DNA from: Rhodopseudomonas rhenobacensis
GTDB lineage: Bacteria; Pseudomonadota; Alphaproteobacteria; Rhizobiales; Xanthobacteraceae
Assembly: GCF_014203125.1 (NCBI RefSeq)
Contig: NZ_JACHIH010000005.1
Coordinates: 1 to 64,000, forward strand
Direction: 5' to 3'
Length of the DNA: 64,000 nucleotides
The first letter of the stretch is position 1. Every line of letters begins with the position of its first letter. Shown piece by piece: positions 8,179 to 16,116 of the stretch. Made by a program: the position numbers and the translations under genes. Below the pieces are notes generated by a model. The model did no database searches. It was not told where the DNA came from and was given only the letters and a program-made list of their open reading frames with translations.

Positions 8179-10215
8179 ATGACCGAGACCGCCCATCTGC
8201 ATCTGCCGCTGATCGAAGCCAGCCAGGCGCAGAAGCACGTCACCCACAACGAGGCGCTGCAGATCCTCGACGCGGTGATCCAGATCGCGGTGCAGGACCG
8301 CAATCGCACCACGCCGCCGTCGAGCCCGGCGGAAGGAGTGCGCCACGTCGTTGCGGCCGGCGCCGGCGGCGCCTGGGCCGGGCAGGACCAGGCGATCGCG
8401 ACCTGGCAGGGCGGCGCCTGGCTGTTCCTCGCGCCGAATGCCGGCTGGTGCGTGTGGTCGGCGGCCGACGCCGCGCTGCTGGCGTTCGACGGCGCCGTCT
8501 GGCGCAGCCTGCAGAGCCTCGACAACCTGCCGCATCTCGGCGTCAACACCACCGCCGACGCCAGCAACCGGCTCAGCGTCAAGACCAACACCGCGCTGCT
8601 GGCGGCGATCGCCGCCGCCGAGGCCGGCAGCGGCGACGTCCGGCTGCAGCTCTCCAAGGAGAGCGCGGCGCGCACCGCCTCGGTGGTGTTCTCAGACAAT
8701 TACTCCGGCCGCGCCGAGTTCGGCCTGGTCGGCTCGGATGCATTCAAGCTCAAGGTCTCCGCCGATGGCGCGGCCTGGGTCGAGGCCTTCACCATCGATC
8801 CGGCCAGCGGCAATCTGGCGCTGCCGCGCGGCTTGACGCTGTCCGGCGTCGTCGCGCCGCCGCAGCTCGCCGCCAACCAGAACGACTACGCGCCGGCCGG
8901 GCTCGCCTCGGCCGCGGTGCTGCAGCTTGCCTCGGACGCCGCGCGCAGCCTCAGCGGCCTCAGCGGCGGCGCCGAGGGCCGCGTCATCGTGCTGATCAAT
9001 GTCGGCGGCCAGCCGATCACGCTGCTCGACGACGGCGCAGCGTCGGCGGCGGCCAATCGATTTGCGCTCGGCGCGGCGATCGCGATGCTGCCGCGGCAGG
9101 CGGTGACGCTGCGCTACGACGGCACCGCGGCGCGCTGGCAGGCGCTGGCCGGCGGCGCGTCCTACGCGCTGTCCTATGGCGCGGCGCAAGCGCTGAGCGC
9201 GACGCAGCAGGCACGGGCCCGGGCCAATGCCGGCGTGCCGAACCGCAACTACCTGATCAACCCGAGCGGCGAGATCGCGCAAAGCGCGATCGGCAGCCAA
9301 GCCGACGCCAGCTACGATTTCGATCAATGGCTGACGCTGACCCAGGCCGCCGCGGTGAGCGTCAGCAGCGTGGCCGACGCGGAGAACGGCACGCCGTTCA
9401 TGATGCGGTCGCTGCAGGCCGGCGCCGCGGCGCAGCGGTTCGGACGGCTGCAGTGGCTGGAACGGCTGTTCTGCCGCGAGCTGCGCGGCCAGCCCGTGGT
9501 GCTGTCGGCGCGGGTGCGCAGTTCGGTGGCGGCGACGCTGCGCTACGCCATCGTCGAGTGGACCGGCACCCCCGACGCGATCGCCAAGGACGTGGTCAAC
9601 GATTGGAGCAGCGCCAGCCTGACCGCGGGCGGCTTCTTCACCGCGGCCTATACGACGGTGGTCGGCACCGGCGCCACCGCGCTCGCCGCCAACGTGCTGA
9701 GCGACATCGCGCCGCTGACCGGCACGGTGTCGTCGGCGATGAACAATCTCGCGGTGCTGTTCTGGACCGACGCGGCACAGCCGCAGAACGTCACGCTGGA
9801 TATCGCCAAGGTCAAGCTGGAACGCGGCGGCGTGCCGACGCCGTTCGTGGCGCCGCGCTGGAACGCGGTGCTCGCGGACTGCCTGCGCTACTACGCCAAG
9901 ACCTATGCGACCGGAGTCGCGCCCGGCACCCCCTATGCGGGCGGCGGGTTGCAGCACGTCGTCGAAGCCGCCAGCAACTACGCCTCGCTGCCGACCTGGC
10001 ACTTCCCGGTCGAAATGCGCGCCGCGCCGTCGGTGACGCTGTATTCGCAGGCCACCGGCGCCACCGGCCAGATCTTCAATATGACCGCCGTCGCCGACGT
10101 CAGCGGCGTGGTGAACGGGATCAGCTCGAAGAGCTGCTCACCCAATGTGAACAATGTGTTGGTGGGAGGGACTAGTGGGTTAATCGCTCATTTAACCGTG
10201 AGCGCGAGACTTTGA
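8179..10215 (+). CDS. DUF2793 fibre/spike-like protein of the GTA cluster
   Basis: A 678-residue protein. The N-terminal about 95 residues are a DUF2793 domain ('HLHLPLIEASQAQKHVTHNEALQILD', 'GAWLFLAPNAGWCVW'). The middle is an Ala/Gly-rich fibre-like region. From about residue 350 it resembles the 'NRNYLINPSGEIAQ' carbohydrate-module-like part of phage tail fibres, ending with 'CLRYYAKTYATG'. DUF2793 proteins commonly follow orfg15 in alphaproteobacterial GTA clusters and probably form a fibre or spike that contacts capsule or LPS. I chose the ATG at 8179 (GAGGAAAAGG upstream) because an earlier in-frame ATG lies in the repeat. The last ~85 bases become AT-rich, and the last 24 overlap the convergent acyltransferase gene. 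Confidence 0.8.
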   Translation: MTETAHLHLPLIEASQAQKHVTHNEALQILDAVIQIAVQDRNRTTPPSSPAEGVRHVVAAGAGGAWAGQDQAIATWQGGAWLFLAPNAGWCVWSAADAALLAFDGAVWRSLQSLDNLPHLGVNTTADASNRLSVKTNTALLAAIAAAEAGSGDVRLQLSKESAARTASVVFSDNYSGRAEFGLVGSDAFKLKVSADGAAWVEAFTIDPASGNLALPRGLTLSGVVAPPQLAANQNDYAPAGLASAAVLQLASDAARSLSGLSGGAEGRVIVLINVGGQPITLLDDGAASAAANRFALGAAIAMLPRQAVTLRYDGTAARWQALAGGASYALSYGAAQALSATQQARARANAGVPNRNYLINPSGEIAQSAIGSQADASYDFDQWLTLTQAAAVSVSSVADAENGTPFMMRSLQAGAAAQRFGRLQWLERLFCRELRGQPVVLSARVRSSVAATLRYAIVEWTGTPDAIAKDVVNDWSSASLTAGGFFTAAYTTVVGTGATALAANVLSDIAPLTGTVSSAMNNLAVLFWTDAAQPQNVTLDIAKVKLERGGVPTPFVAPRWNAVLADCLRYYAKTYATGVAPGTPYAGGGLQHVVEAASNYASLPTWHFPVEMRAAPSVTLYSQATGATGQIFNMTAVADVSGVVNGISSKSCSPNVNNVLVGGTSGLIAHLTVSARL

Positions 10216-11454
10216 GACAGGGACGCCCGAAAAGCCATCACTATATGTCGGGTCGGCCGGATCCTCGACAGCCTCGCGACCAGCCGCAGCATTCGGCGGA
10301 TTTACTACCTTGGAGGATGCGGAGGGGAAGACCCGTCTCAGTAGTCCCGCAAGACTCCGGACGAAGAAGAGGCCCGCCGCCTGCCAATCCAGCGGTCTCA
10401 TAAAATATCGCTTGAGGGCGAGGCTGGGCTTTTCGATCAAAGTCCAAGACAGCCACGCAATGGAGGCGGCAATCGCGAGAGTTATGAAGACATGGGTCCA
10501 AGGCCCAATGCCTTTCACGTGATAGCTGACGAGCAATTGAATGGGCCAGGCATAAATATACAGTCCGTAAGACAGGTCGCCAATTCGTTGCGCCAACGGC
10601 AGTGGCGGCGTCAGGTAAGCCAAGCATAGAACGAAGTAACACCACGGAATCGGAGCGATCACATCGAAATAGGGCGCGCCCTGGAACCAAATGAACCAAG
10701 CGCCGCACAATGCTGCGACTTTCCAATCCAGAATGATCGAGCTTCTGTAGATCCAAAAGAGGACGCCGACCGCGAAATAAATGCTCACCGACTTCCAAAG
10801 CGGCAAATTCAATTGGGTGGGAAGATCGCCAAAATTGAAGTAGCCGACCAACATGACCAATACGACGGACGTCGTCGCCAAGACTTTGTTGGACATCACG
10901 TTGAAAGCGGCGACCAAGCCCAACAGGAAATAGGCCCGTACTTCGGAGTTCAGGGTCCACAGAGCCCCGTTCATCACATTAGGAATGCCGTCGACAATGC
11001 CGGGCAGGGTCACGGTCTGCTTGTAGAAAATGACGTTGCAGACAAAATACCAGACGGTTTCTGGATGAGTGAGAAAGGCGCGGGCTGGTAATGAAGAATA
11101 ATTCATCATCAGGAGGATCGTCAGAAGCAGGCTGACGATCAAGGCCGGGAATATCCGAAGAACTCGGGCTGCGGTGAATCCGATCGTGGTGTGGCGGGCC
11201 GCGCTGTCTGCAACCAGAAAGCCGCTAATAGCGAAGAACCCAAGTACCCCCAGGCTGCCGAGCCAAGTGGACTTCAAGATTGAGTGGAAGGGGACAGGAT
11301 AACTTGGAGGATCCAAAACGAAGCTATGGCCGACCAGTACAAAGAGCGAAAAGGTCAATCGCAGAATGTCGAAATTGTTATTTCGGCCCCCGAGACAGTC
11401 TGCCAAAATTCTCTGTTTCATAAAGCGGCACCGCACACCCACAAGCCGATTCAT
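10192..11454 (-). CDS. Acyltransferase family 3 (OafA/YrhL-like) membrane protein
   Basis: A 420-residue integral membrane acyltransferase (Acyl_transf_3). It opens with 'NNFDILRLTFSLFVLVGHSF', which carries the family's catalytic His in the first membrane helix, followed by 'GSLGVLGFFAISGFLVADSA', the conserved second segment, and about ten hydrophobic helices in all. Such enzymes O-acylate LPS O-antigen, exopolysaccharide or Nod factors. Codon use is less GC-rich than in the GTA genes on either side, which points to acquisition. The start could be the ATG at 11454 or at 11421; neither has a clear ribosome site. The 3' end overlaps the DUF2793 gene by 24 bases tail to tail. Confidence 0.88.
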   Translation of the reverse strand: MNRLVGVRCRFMKQRILADCLGGRNNNFDILRLTFSLFVLVGHSFVLDPPSYPVPFHSILKSTWLGSLGVLGFFAISGFLVADSAARHTTIGFTAARVLRIFPALIVSLLLTILLMMNYSSLPARAFLTHPETVWYFVCNVIFYKQTVTLPGIVDGIPNVMNGALWTLNSEVRAYFLLGLVAAFNVMSNKVLATTSVVLVMLVGYFNFGDLPTQLNLPLWKSVSIYFAVGVLFWIYRSSIILDWKVAALCGAWFIWFQGAPYFDVIAPIPWCYFVLCLAYLTPPLPLAQRIGDLSYGLYIYAWPIQLLVSYHVKGIGPWTHVFITLAIAASIAWLSWTLIEKPSLALKRYFMRPLDWQAAGLFFVRSLAGLLRRVFPSASSKVVNPPNAAAGREAVEDPADPTYSDGFSGVPVSKSRAHG

Positions 11455-11568
11455 CTTGATACGAAAGTGGTGGGTTGTGAAGAGGGCGTGGACGGTAACT
11501 ACAGATTGTAGTTCGCGTTGTGGCAGGATTGCAACGTATCGCGATCATGTCGCATGTTTGCAGCGGGC

Positions 11569-11775
11569 TTAAGCTAGATCAAAATCTAGAGGCGGCCACA
11601 GACGAACAACAATATCTGGATTTAGGGTGTCAATTTCAGTGAGCTGGTGAACGGAATACGGTCCGTGCCCGTGCGAGAGCGGTATCTGAATGAAGGTCGC
11701 CGCCGGCCTTGCTTTCAGACTCACGACGCTGGGAGGCGCTCGCGCAGTAGTTAATCGGAAAGTACCATTGGCCAA
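11569..11775 (-). CDS. Hypothetical 68-residue protein (doubtful)
   Basis: A small reading frame starting inside the last 25 bases of the upstream methyltransferase gene on the same strand, with an ATG at 11775. I recognise no domain; the sequence includes 'FIQIPLSHGHGPYSVHQL', which is not typical of a random antisense frame but not diagnostic either. It might be a remnant of the 3' part of a longer sugar-modifying enzyme in this foreign-looking block, or simply spurious. Overlap with the methyltransferase end is the only positional support. Confidence 0.25.
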   Translation of the reverse strand: MANGTFRLTTARAPPSVVSLKARPAATFIQIPLSHGHGPYSVHQLTEIDTLNPDIVVRLWPPLDFDLA

Positions 11776-12485
11776 GGATGCCGCCTGACTGCCACCACAT
11801 CCTGCCCCCAGCCGCCTTCCTCGAAGGCGATAATGGAAATGTCCGGAATGGTTTGCAGCTTTTGCATCACCCAGCCGGGTGACGATAGCGACAATCCGAA
11901 TGTGGGATAATCCTGCGCGTAAGGCAGAAACGCAAAGCCGGTCTTTTTGTACGCATTGTATAGTTGTTTGGTGTCAACCGCGTTGTGGTAAATCGGGTGT
12001 TCAGCCTCCGCTAGCAGGGCGGCAATTCTGCCATGAGTGGTGAACACAAGAACCCCTTCCGGCGCCAGCGCGTCGATCGCGATACGCAAGAACCGATCCC
12101 ATTGCCACTCATCGAAATGCGTGAGGAGTGATCCGCTGAAGATCAGGTCGGCGCCGGGATCGAGTTTGAACGTCAGGTGCGAGTCGGCGGTGACGGGAAT
12201 GGCCGCGAAAGTTGATTGGACGAAATTCAGGGCAGCTGCATCGAGCTCAACCGCGGTTATCTCGGCTGACGGCCATTCGTGCCGAAACCAACGCGTGACT
12301 CGGCCGTATCCGCTGGGGAAATCAACTACTTTCTCAGGGGTTGCGCCTCGCAAAGCGCGCTTGCAGATTTCCAGAGCCGCTCGGCCGACCGAGAAGTATT
12401 CGTCCTCCTTGCCCGCTTCGCACATCGTATCGTTCGGCGAGATCGCTTTTGACGGCAAGATTTTCGCCGGTGACGGCTGCTCCAT
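11751..12485 (-). CDS. Class I SAM-dependent methyltransferase
   Basis: A 244-residue protein with the Rossmann methyltransferase motifs: motif I 'VVDFPSGYGRVTRWF' (about 56-70), the acidic post-I 'ITAVELDAAALNF', motif II/III around 'ADLIFSGSLLTHFDEW' and 'ALAPEGVLVFTTHG'. It resembles methyltransferases found in polysaccharide or LPS clusters; the substrate cannot be told. It is read leftward, like the acyltransferase, and diverges from the next methyltransferase across a 273-base gap. Base composition is lower in GC than the surrounding GTA genes. It probably belongs with the acyltransferase as a surface-modification cargo (inference). Confidence 0.85.
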   Translation of the reverse strand: MEQPSPAKILPSKAISPNDTMCEAGKEDEYFSVGRAALEICKRALRGATPEKVVDFPSGYGRVTRWFRHEWPSAEITAVELDAAALNFVQSTFAAIPVTADSHLTFKLDPGADLIFSGSLLTHFDEWQWDRFLRIAIDALAPEGVLVFTTHGRIAALLAEAEHPIYHNAVDTKQLYNAYKKTGFAFLPYAQDYPTFGLSLSSPGWVMQKLQTIPDISIIAFEEGGWGQDVVAVRRHPWPMVLSD

Positions 12486-12758
12486 GGGTTCGCTCCCGAC
12501 TCCGTATCATTAATCGCTATTTCGCAGCTTCGTCGTTGATTGGTTCGCCCCCGCACGTCGGCGGGGGAAGTTCAGATGGTCGGCGGTGTGGTCGCGCCAT
12601 GCTAGGTGGCGCGGTGGCAACACAGTCGTTTCATGTGACAAGGGAACTCCGAACGCCTCTTTGCAGCTTGGTGGCGTTCGGAGGCAACAGGGATGGTTGC
12701 GGATAGCAATTGCGACTGTTACTGGTAGTCAAAAGGCTCTCTGACAGCAAGGTGGATT

Positions 12759-13727
12759 ATGTCATCCGACGATCCGCGTCTGGCCGCGTTCGAGACTTTC
12801 TGCAAGACCCTCGGTCAAGACTATCTCACCGACTACCAGTTCATGCTCAAGGCCTACGACCTTGCCGAGCGCCATGGGCTCAGCCTTCTGCCGGTCTCCT
12901 ATTACAGCCCGGTGGCAACCGTCGCCGAGATCGACGCGGTGGGCGACCAGGAATTGTTCGGCGGCGACTTCGGAATCGGTCTCGATCGGGCGGCGCAATA
13001 TCGGACGCTGGCGGAACAGGTTCTGCCGTTCGCCACGGAACTGCGCGGCATCCCGGAAAAGGACGCGCGGCAGGGTTCGTTCAGTTGGAAGAACGGCATG
13101 TTCCCGGTGCAGGACGCCTGCACCTATTACGGCATCGTTCGGTTCTATAAGCCGCGGCAGGTGTTGGAAGTGGGGTCTGGTTTTTCAACCCTTATCGCGG
13201 CGCGGGCCGCGGCGGCGAACGGCCATACTACAGTACGGTGCATTGAGCCGTACCCGACCGATTTTCACAACCGGCATCTGCGCGATCAAGTCGGCTTTTC
13301 ATTGATCGAGAAAAAGGTGCAGGACGTGCCGCTGGAGGTGTTCTCCGGTCTGGACGCAGGCGACGTGCTGTTCATCGACAGTTCGCATATCGTGCGGCCG
13401 GGCAGCGATCTCGAATACCTGGTCTTCCGGGTGCTGCCGGTCTTGAAGGCCGGGGTGATCGTGCACATCCACGACATGTTCATTCCCAAGGGCTACAGCA
13501 GGCCATATTATACGGCCTGCAAATGGCACTTTAACGAAAATTACCTGATCGCGGCGCTGCTGGCGGACAATCCTAAATGGGAGGTCCTGATTGCCAACGC
13601 GTACTTGGGCGAGGTCGGGCTGATGCTCGATGCCTTGACCCGCGGCGTCTCGCGGGATGAAGACGAGTTCAACTTGCTGCGAGGCTCGGCCGGCGGCTCG
13701 AGCTTGTGGCTTCGGAAGCGGCATTGA
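12759..13727 (+). CDS. Class I SAM-dependent methyltransferase (Methyltransf_24 type)
   Basis: A 322-residue protein with 'QVLEVGSGFSTLIAARAA' (motif I, about residues 132-149), 'TTVRCIEPYP', 'GDVLFIDSSHIVRPGSDL' and 'GVIVHIHDMFIPKGY'. These are the features of the Methyltransf_24 group that methylates sugars or small molecules in glycan clusters. The N-terminal ~120 residues are helical with no recognised domain. AAGGTGG lies just before the ATG. Codon use is more genome-like than in its two leftward neighbours, so it may have a different history from them. It is transcribed toward the GTA lysis genes. Confidence 0.85.
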   Translation: MSSDDPRLAAFETFCKTLGQDYLTDYQFMLKAYDLAERHGLSLLPVSYYSPVATVAEIDAVGDQELFGGDFGIGLDRAAQYRTLAEQVLPFATELRGIPEKDARQGSFSWKNGMFPVQDACTYYGIVRFYKPRQVLEVGSGFSTLIAARAAAANGHTTVRCIEPYPTDFHNRHLRDQVGFSLIEKKVQDVPLEVFSGLDAGDVLFIDSSHIVRPGSDLEYLVFRVLPVLKAGVIVHIHDMFIPKGYSRPYYTACKWHFNENYLIAALLADNPKWEVLIANAYLGEVGLMLDALTRGVSRDEDEFNLLRGSAGGSSLWLRKRH

Positions 13728-13875
13728 GCGCGCTTACCCGCTGCCATCGCCGGTCGGAGCCGCCGGCGCCGGACCGGCCAAAGCAGCCCTCGACGTAACT
13801 GCGGACAGGCGGCGCCTGCTTGGGCACGGCTTTTCGGCGTGGGCGTCATAGCCTCACCTATCCATGGAGATCACC

Positions 13876-14709
13876 ATGAAGCAATCGTCGTTCGGCGAGG
13901 CGTTGACGCGTCTGTGGCCCGACGCGGATCGGCGCGTCGCGGGCCTGCGCGCCGGGATGATCGAGACCGCGCCGCAGGTGTTTGCCAGATACCAGATCGA
14001 TTCGCCGCTTCTCCTCGCCCATGTGATGGCGCAGATCTCGCACGAGTGCGGCGCCGGCCATGAGGTGGTGGAAAACCTCAACTACACCGCCGGCCGGATG
14101 ATGCAGGTGTGGCCGTCGCGGTTTCCCTCGATGGCGAGCGCGCAGCCCTACGCGCACCATCCGAAGGCGCTCGCCAACAAGGTCTACAACGGCCGGATGG
14201 GCAATGCGGCCGGCTCCGACGACGGCTGGATTTTCCGCGGCCGCGGCGCCGCGCAAACCACCGGGCGCGAGGGCTATGCGCGGCTCGCCAAGCTGACCGG
14301 GCTCGACCTCGTCAACCAGCCCGAACTGGTGTTGTCGCCAAGACATTTCCTGGCCTGCGGCGTCGCCGATTTCATCGCTTGCGGCTGTCTGCCGTTCGCC
14401 AAGGCCGACGATATCGTCGGCGTCACCAGGCGGCTGAACGGCGGCAGCATCGGCTTGGCGCAGCGCAAGGCCTGGCTGTCGAAATGGAAGGCGGCGCTTG
14501 GCAGCGCGCCCCGCGCCGCGGCGAGCATTGCGGTGATCGACGCTCCGCCGCTGGCGCCCGAGCCGCCGCCGCAACCGCGGTCGCCGTCGGCGCCGCAATT
14601 GCCGCCGTCGCGCGATCCGGTGCCGGCGGTCACCGCAGCGCCCGCGCAGGAGACCTCCGCCGTCGCACGTCTGGTTGCCGCGCTGGCCGCGGCTTTCAAG
14701 AGGAGTTGA
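13876..14709 (+). CDS. GTA endolysin, glycoside hydrolase family 19-like
   Basis: A 277-residue protein with a GH19/lysozyme-like fold. 'AQISHECGAGHEVVENLNYTA' (about 52-72) holds the candidate catalytic glutamates, followed by 'KVYNGRMGN', 'GWIFRGRGAAQTTGREGYARL' and 'DDIVGVTRRLNGG'. A Pro-rich linker at about 215-245 precedes a short hydrophobic tail. It should degrade host peptidoglycan for particle release. GGAGA at 13866-13870 favours the ATG at 13876 over the in-frame ATG at 13864. The next gene is the holin, whose ribosome site lies in this gene's last codons. Confidence 0.85.
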   Translation: MKQSSFGEALTRLWPDADRRVAGLRAGMIETAPQVFARYQIDSPLLLAHVMAQISHECGAGHEVVENLNYTAGRMMQVWPSRFPSMASAQPYAHHPKALANKVYNGRMGNAAGSDDGWIFRGRGAAQTTGREGYARLAKLTGLDLVNQPELVLSPRHFLACGVADFIACGCLPFAKADDIVGVTRRLNGGSIGLAQRKAWLSKWKAALGSAPRAAASIAVIDAPPLAPEPPPQPRSPSAPQLPPSRDPVPAVTAAPAQETSAVARLVAALAAAFKRS

Positions 14710-14711
14710 GC

Positions 14712-15284
14712 ATGGACTGGAACGATCTCGCCAAACAGGTGATCGCGGCGGGCGCGCCGCTGCTCGGCACTGCGCTCGGCGGCCCGCTCGGCGGCGCCGC
14801 GGGAAGCATTCTGGCGCAGGTGCTGGGCTCGGCGGCGCCGACGCCGTCGGCGGTGCAGGCGGCGCTGCCGGCGGCGGATCCGCAAAAGCTCGCCGAGGCC
14901 GAAGCGCAATGGGTCGAGATGATCCGCGCCGAGGCCGAAACCCAGCGCACCGCGATCAGTGAGACCCAGGCGACGATCCGCGCCGAGATCGGCAGCGACG
15001 ACGTCGTGCAGCGCTGGTGGCGGCCGGCCTATGCCTGGGAGCTGACGCTGGAATGCGCCGCGCTGTGGGCGGTGCTGATCCACGAGTTCTGGACCGGCGA
15101 CGTCGCCACCATCAATGCGCTGGTCGGCGCCACCGCGCTCTTGGTGACCTATTGGGGCTTTCGATTCGGCGTGCTAGGCGTCTATATCGGCGGACGCACC
15201 CGCGAAAAGGTCTCGGCCGCCACCGGCCAGGACGTGCCCGGCGTGATCGAGCGGCTGGCGAAGGCGGTGGTGAAGAAAAAGTAA
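14712..15284 (+). CDS. GTA holin, 3TM type
   Basis: A 190-residue protein matching the 'holin of 3TMs, for gene-transfer release' family. It has a Gly/Ala-rich N-terminal membrane-active helix ('GAPLLGTALGGPLGGAAGS'), an amphipathic Glu-rich middle ('EAEAQWVEMIRAEAETQRT'), then 'QRWWRPAYAWELTLECAALW' and two more membrane segments ending with 'YWGFRFGVLGVYIGGRTREK'. It would make the inner-membrane hole that lets the endolysin out. AGGAG (14701-14705) overlaps the end of the endolysin gene. The pair is the lysis cassette of the GTA, cut off from the structural genes by 3.7 kb. Confidence 0.87.
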   Translation: MDWNDLAKQVIAAGAPLLGTALGGPLGGAAGSILAQVLGSAAPTPSAVQAALPAADPQKLAEAEAQWVEMIRAEAETQRTAISETQATIRAEIGSDDVVQRWWRPAYAWELTLECAALWAVLIHEFWTGDVATINALVGATALLVTYWGFRFGVLGVYIGGRTREKVSAATGQDVPGVIERLAKAVVKKK

Positions 15285-15291
15285 TCTTTTC

Positions 15292-15318
15292 TTCACGGCG
15301 TGTTCATCGGACATTCAC
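15292..15318 (+). promoter_or_regulatory. Candidate FeuP autoregulatory operator: three TTCA direct repeats
   Basis: TTCAC at 15292, TTCAT at 15303 and TTCAC at 15314 are spaced exactly 11 bases apart, one helical turn, as expected for tandem dimers of an OmpR/PhoP-family regulator. They sit 64-90 bases upstream of the TTG start of the response-regulator gene. This is a positional inference; other copies in the genome would be needed to confirm the motif. Confidence 0.45.
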
Positions 15319-15381
15319 GCCGCGGCGCCTCATCTGCAGGGCGGCGATGTCGCCCGAAACTAACACATTGCGGAGACGGTC

Positions 15382-16065
15382 TTGCGCCTGCTCGTCGTTG
15401 AAGATGATCCCGATCTCAATCGTCAGCTCACCACCGCGTTGACCGACGCCGGCTATGTGGTCGATCGCGCCTTCGACGGCGAGGAGGGGCATTTCCTCGG
15501 CGACACCGAACCCTACGACGCGGTGGTGCTCGACATCGGGCTGCCGAAGATGGACGGCATCTCGGTGCTGGAAGCCTGGCGGCGCAACCACCGCGCCATG
15601 CCGGTCTTGATCCTCACCGCGCGCGATCGCTGGAGCGACAAGGTGCAGGGCTTCGACGCCGGCGCCGACGATTACGTGGCGAAGCCGTTTCATCTCGAGG
15701 AAGTGCTGGCGCGGCTGCGCGCGCTGCTGCGCCGCTCCGCCGGTCACGCGCAGTCCGAATTGACCTGCGGCCCGGTGGTGCTCGATACCCGCACCGGACG
15801 GGTCAGTGTCAACGGCAACCCGGTGAAGATGACCTCGCACGAATATCGGCTGTTGGCCTATCTGATGCACCATTCCGGACGCGTGGTGTCGCGCACCGAA
15901 CTGGTCGAGCATCTCTACGACCAGGACTTCGACCGCGACAGCAACACCATCGAGGTGTTCGTCGGCCGCATCCGCAAGAAGCTCGACGTCGACATCATCC
16001 AGACCGTGCGCGGGCTCGGCTATCTGTTGACGCCGCCGGCGCCGGCGGCCGATCAACGGCCTTGA
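15382..16065 (+). CDS. feuP: Response regulator FeuP (OmpR/PhoP family)
   Basis: A 227-residue regulator with an N-terminal receiver (phosphoacceptor Asp in 'DAVVLDIGLPKMDG', about residue 51; Lys in 'YVAKPFHLEEVLARLRALLRR') and a C-terminal winged helix ('MTSHEYRLLAYLMHHSGRVVSR', 'NTIEVFVGRIRKK'). Overall wording is very close to rhizobial FeuP, which with FeuQ controls cyclic glucan export and iron or envelope functions in rhizobia. The start is TTG, with CGGAG about 6 bases upstream. The kinase gene follows 51 bases later. No feuN-like small inhibitor gene is seen upstream; the GTA holin is there instead. Confidence 0.85.
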   Translation: MRLLVVEDDPDLNRQLTTALTDAGYVVDRAFDGEEGHFLGDTEPYDAVVLDIGLPKMDGISVLEAWRRNHRAMPVLILTARDRWSDKVQGFDAGADDYVAKPFHLEEVLARLRALLRRSAGHAQSELTCGPVVLDTRTGRVSVNGNPVKMTSHEYRLLAYLMHHSGRVVSRTELVEHLYDQDFDRDSNTIEVFVGRIRKKLDVDIIQTVRGLGYLLTPPAPAADQRP

Positions 16066-16116
16066 TCCGGGCGGCGGCTTGGTCTGTGGTGAGGGCATGA
16101 CGCGCCACCCCCTCAT

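Noticed and set aside
8448-10175. 575-codon forward frame inside the DUF2793 gene
   Set aside because: It is a +1 shadow of the real gene, with a repetitive Arg/Gln/Ala product.
12548-12567. Hairpin CCCCCGC-N6-GCGGGGG as a terminator
   Set aside because: It lies in a divergent promoter region, with no U-tract on either side, so termination is not expected there.
15285-15381. A feuN-like small inhibitor gene upstream of feuP
   Set aside because: There are only 97 bases between the holin and feuP and no start codon with a signal-peptide frame; the space holds the TTCA repeats.
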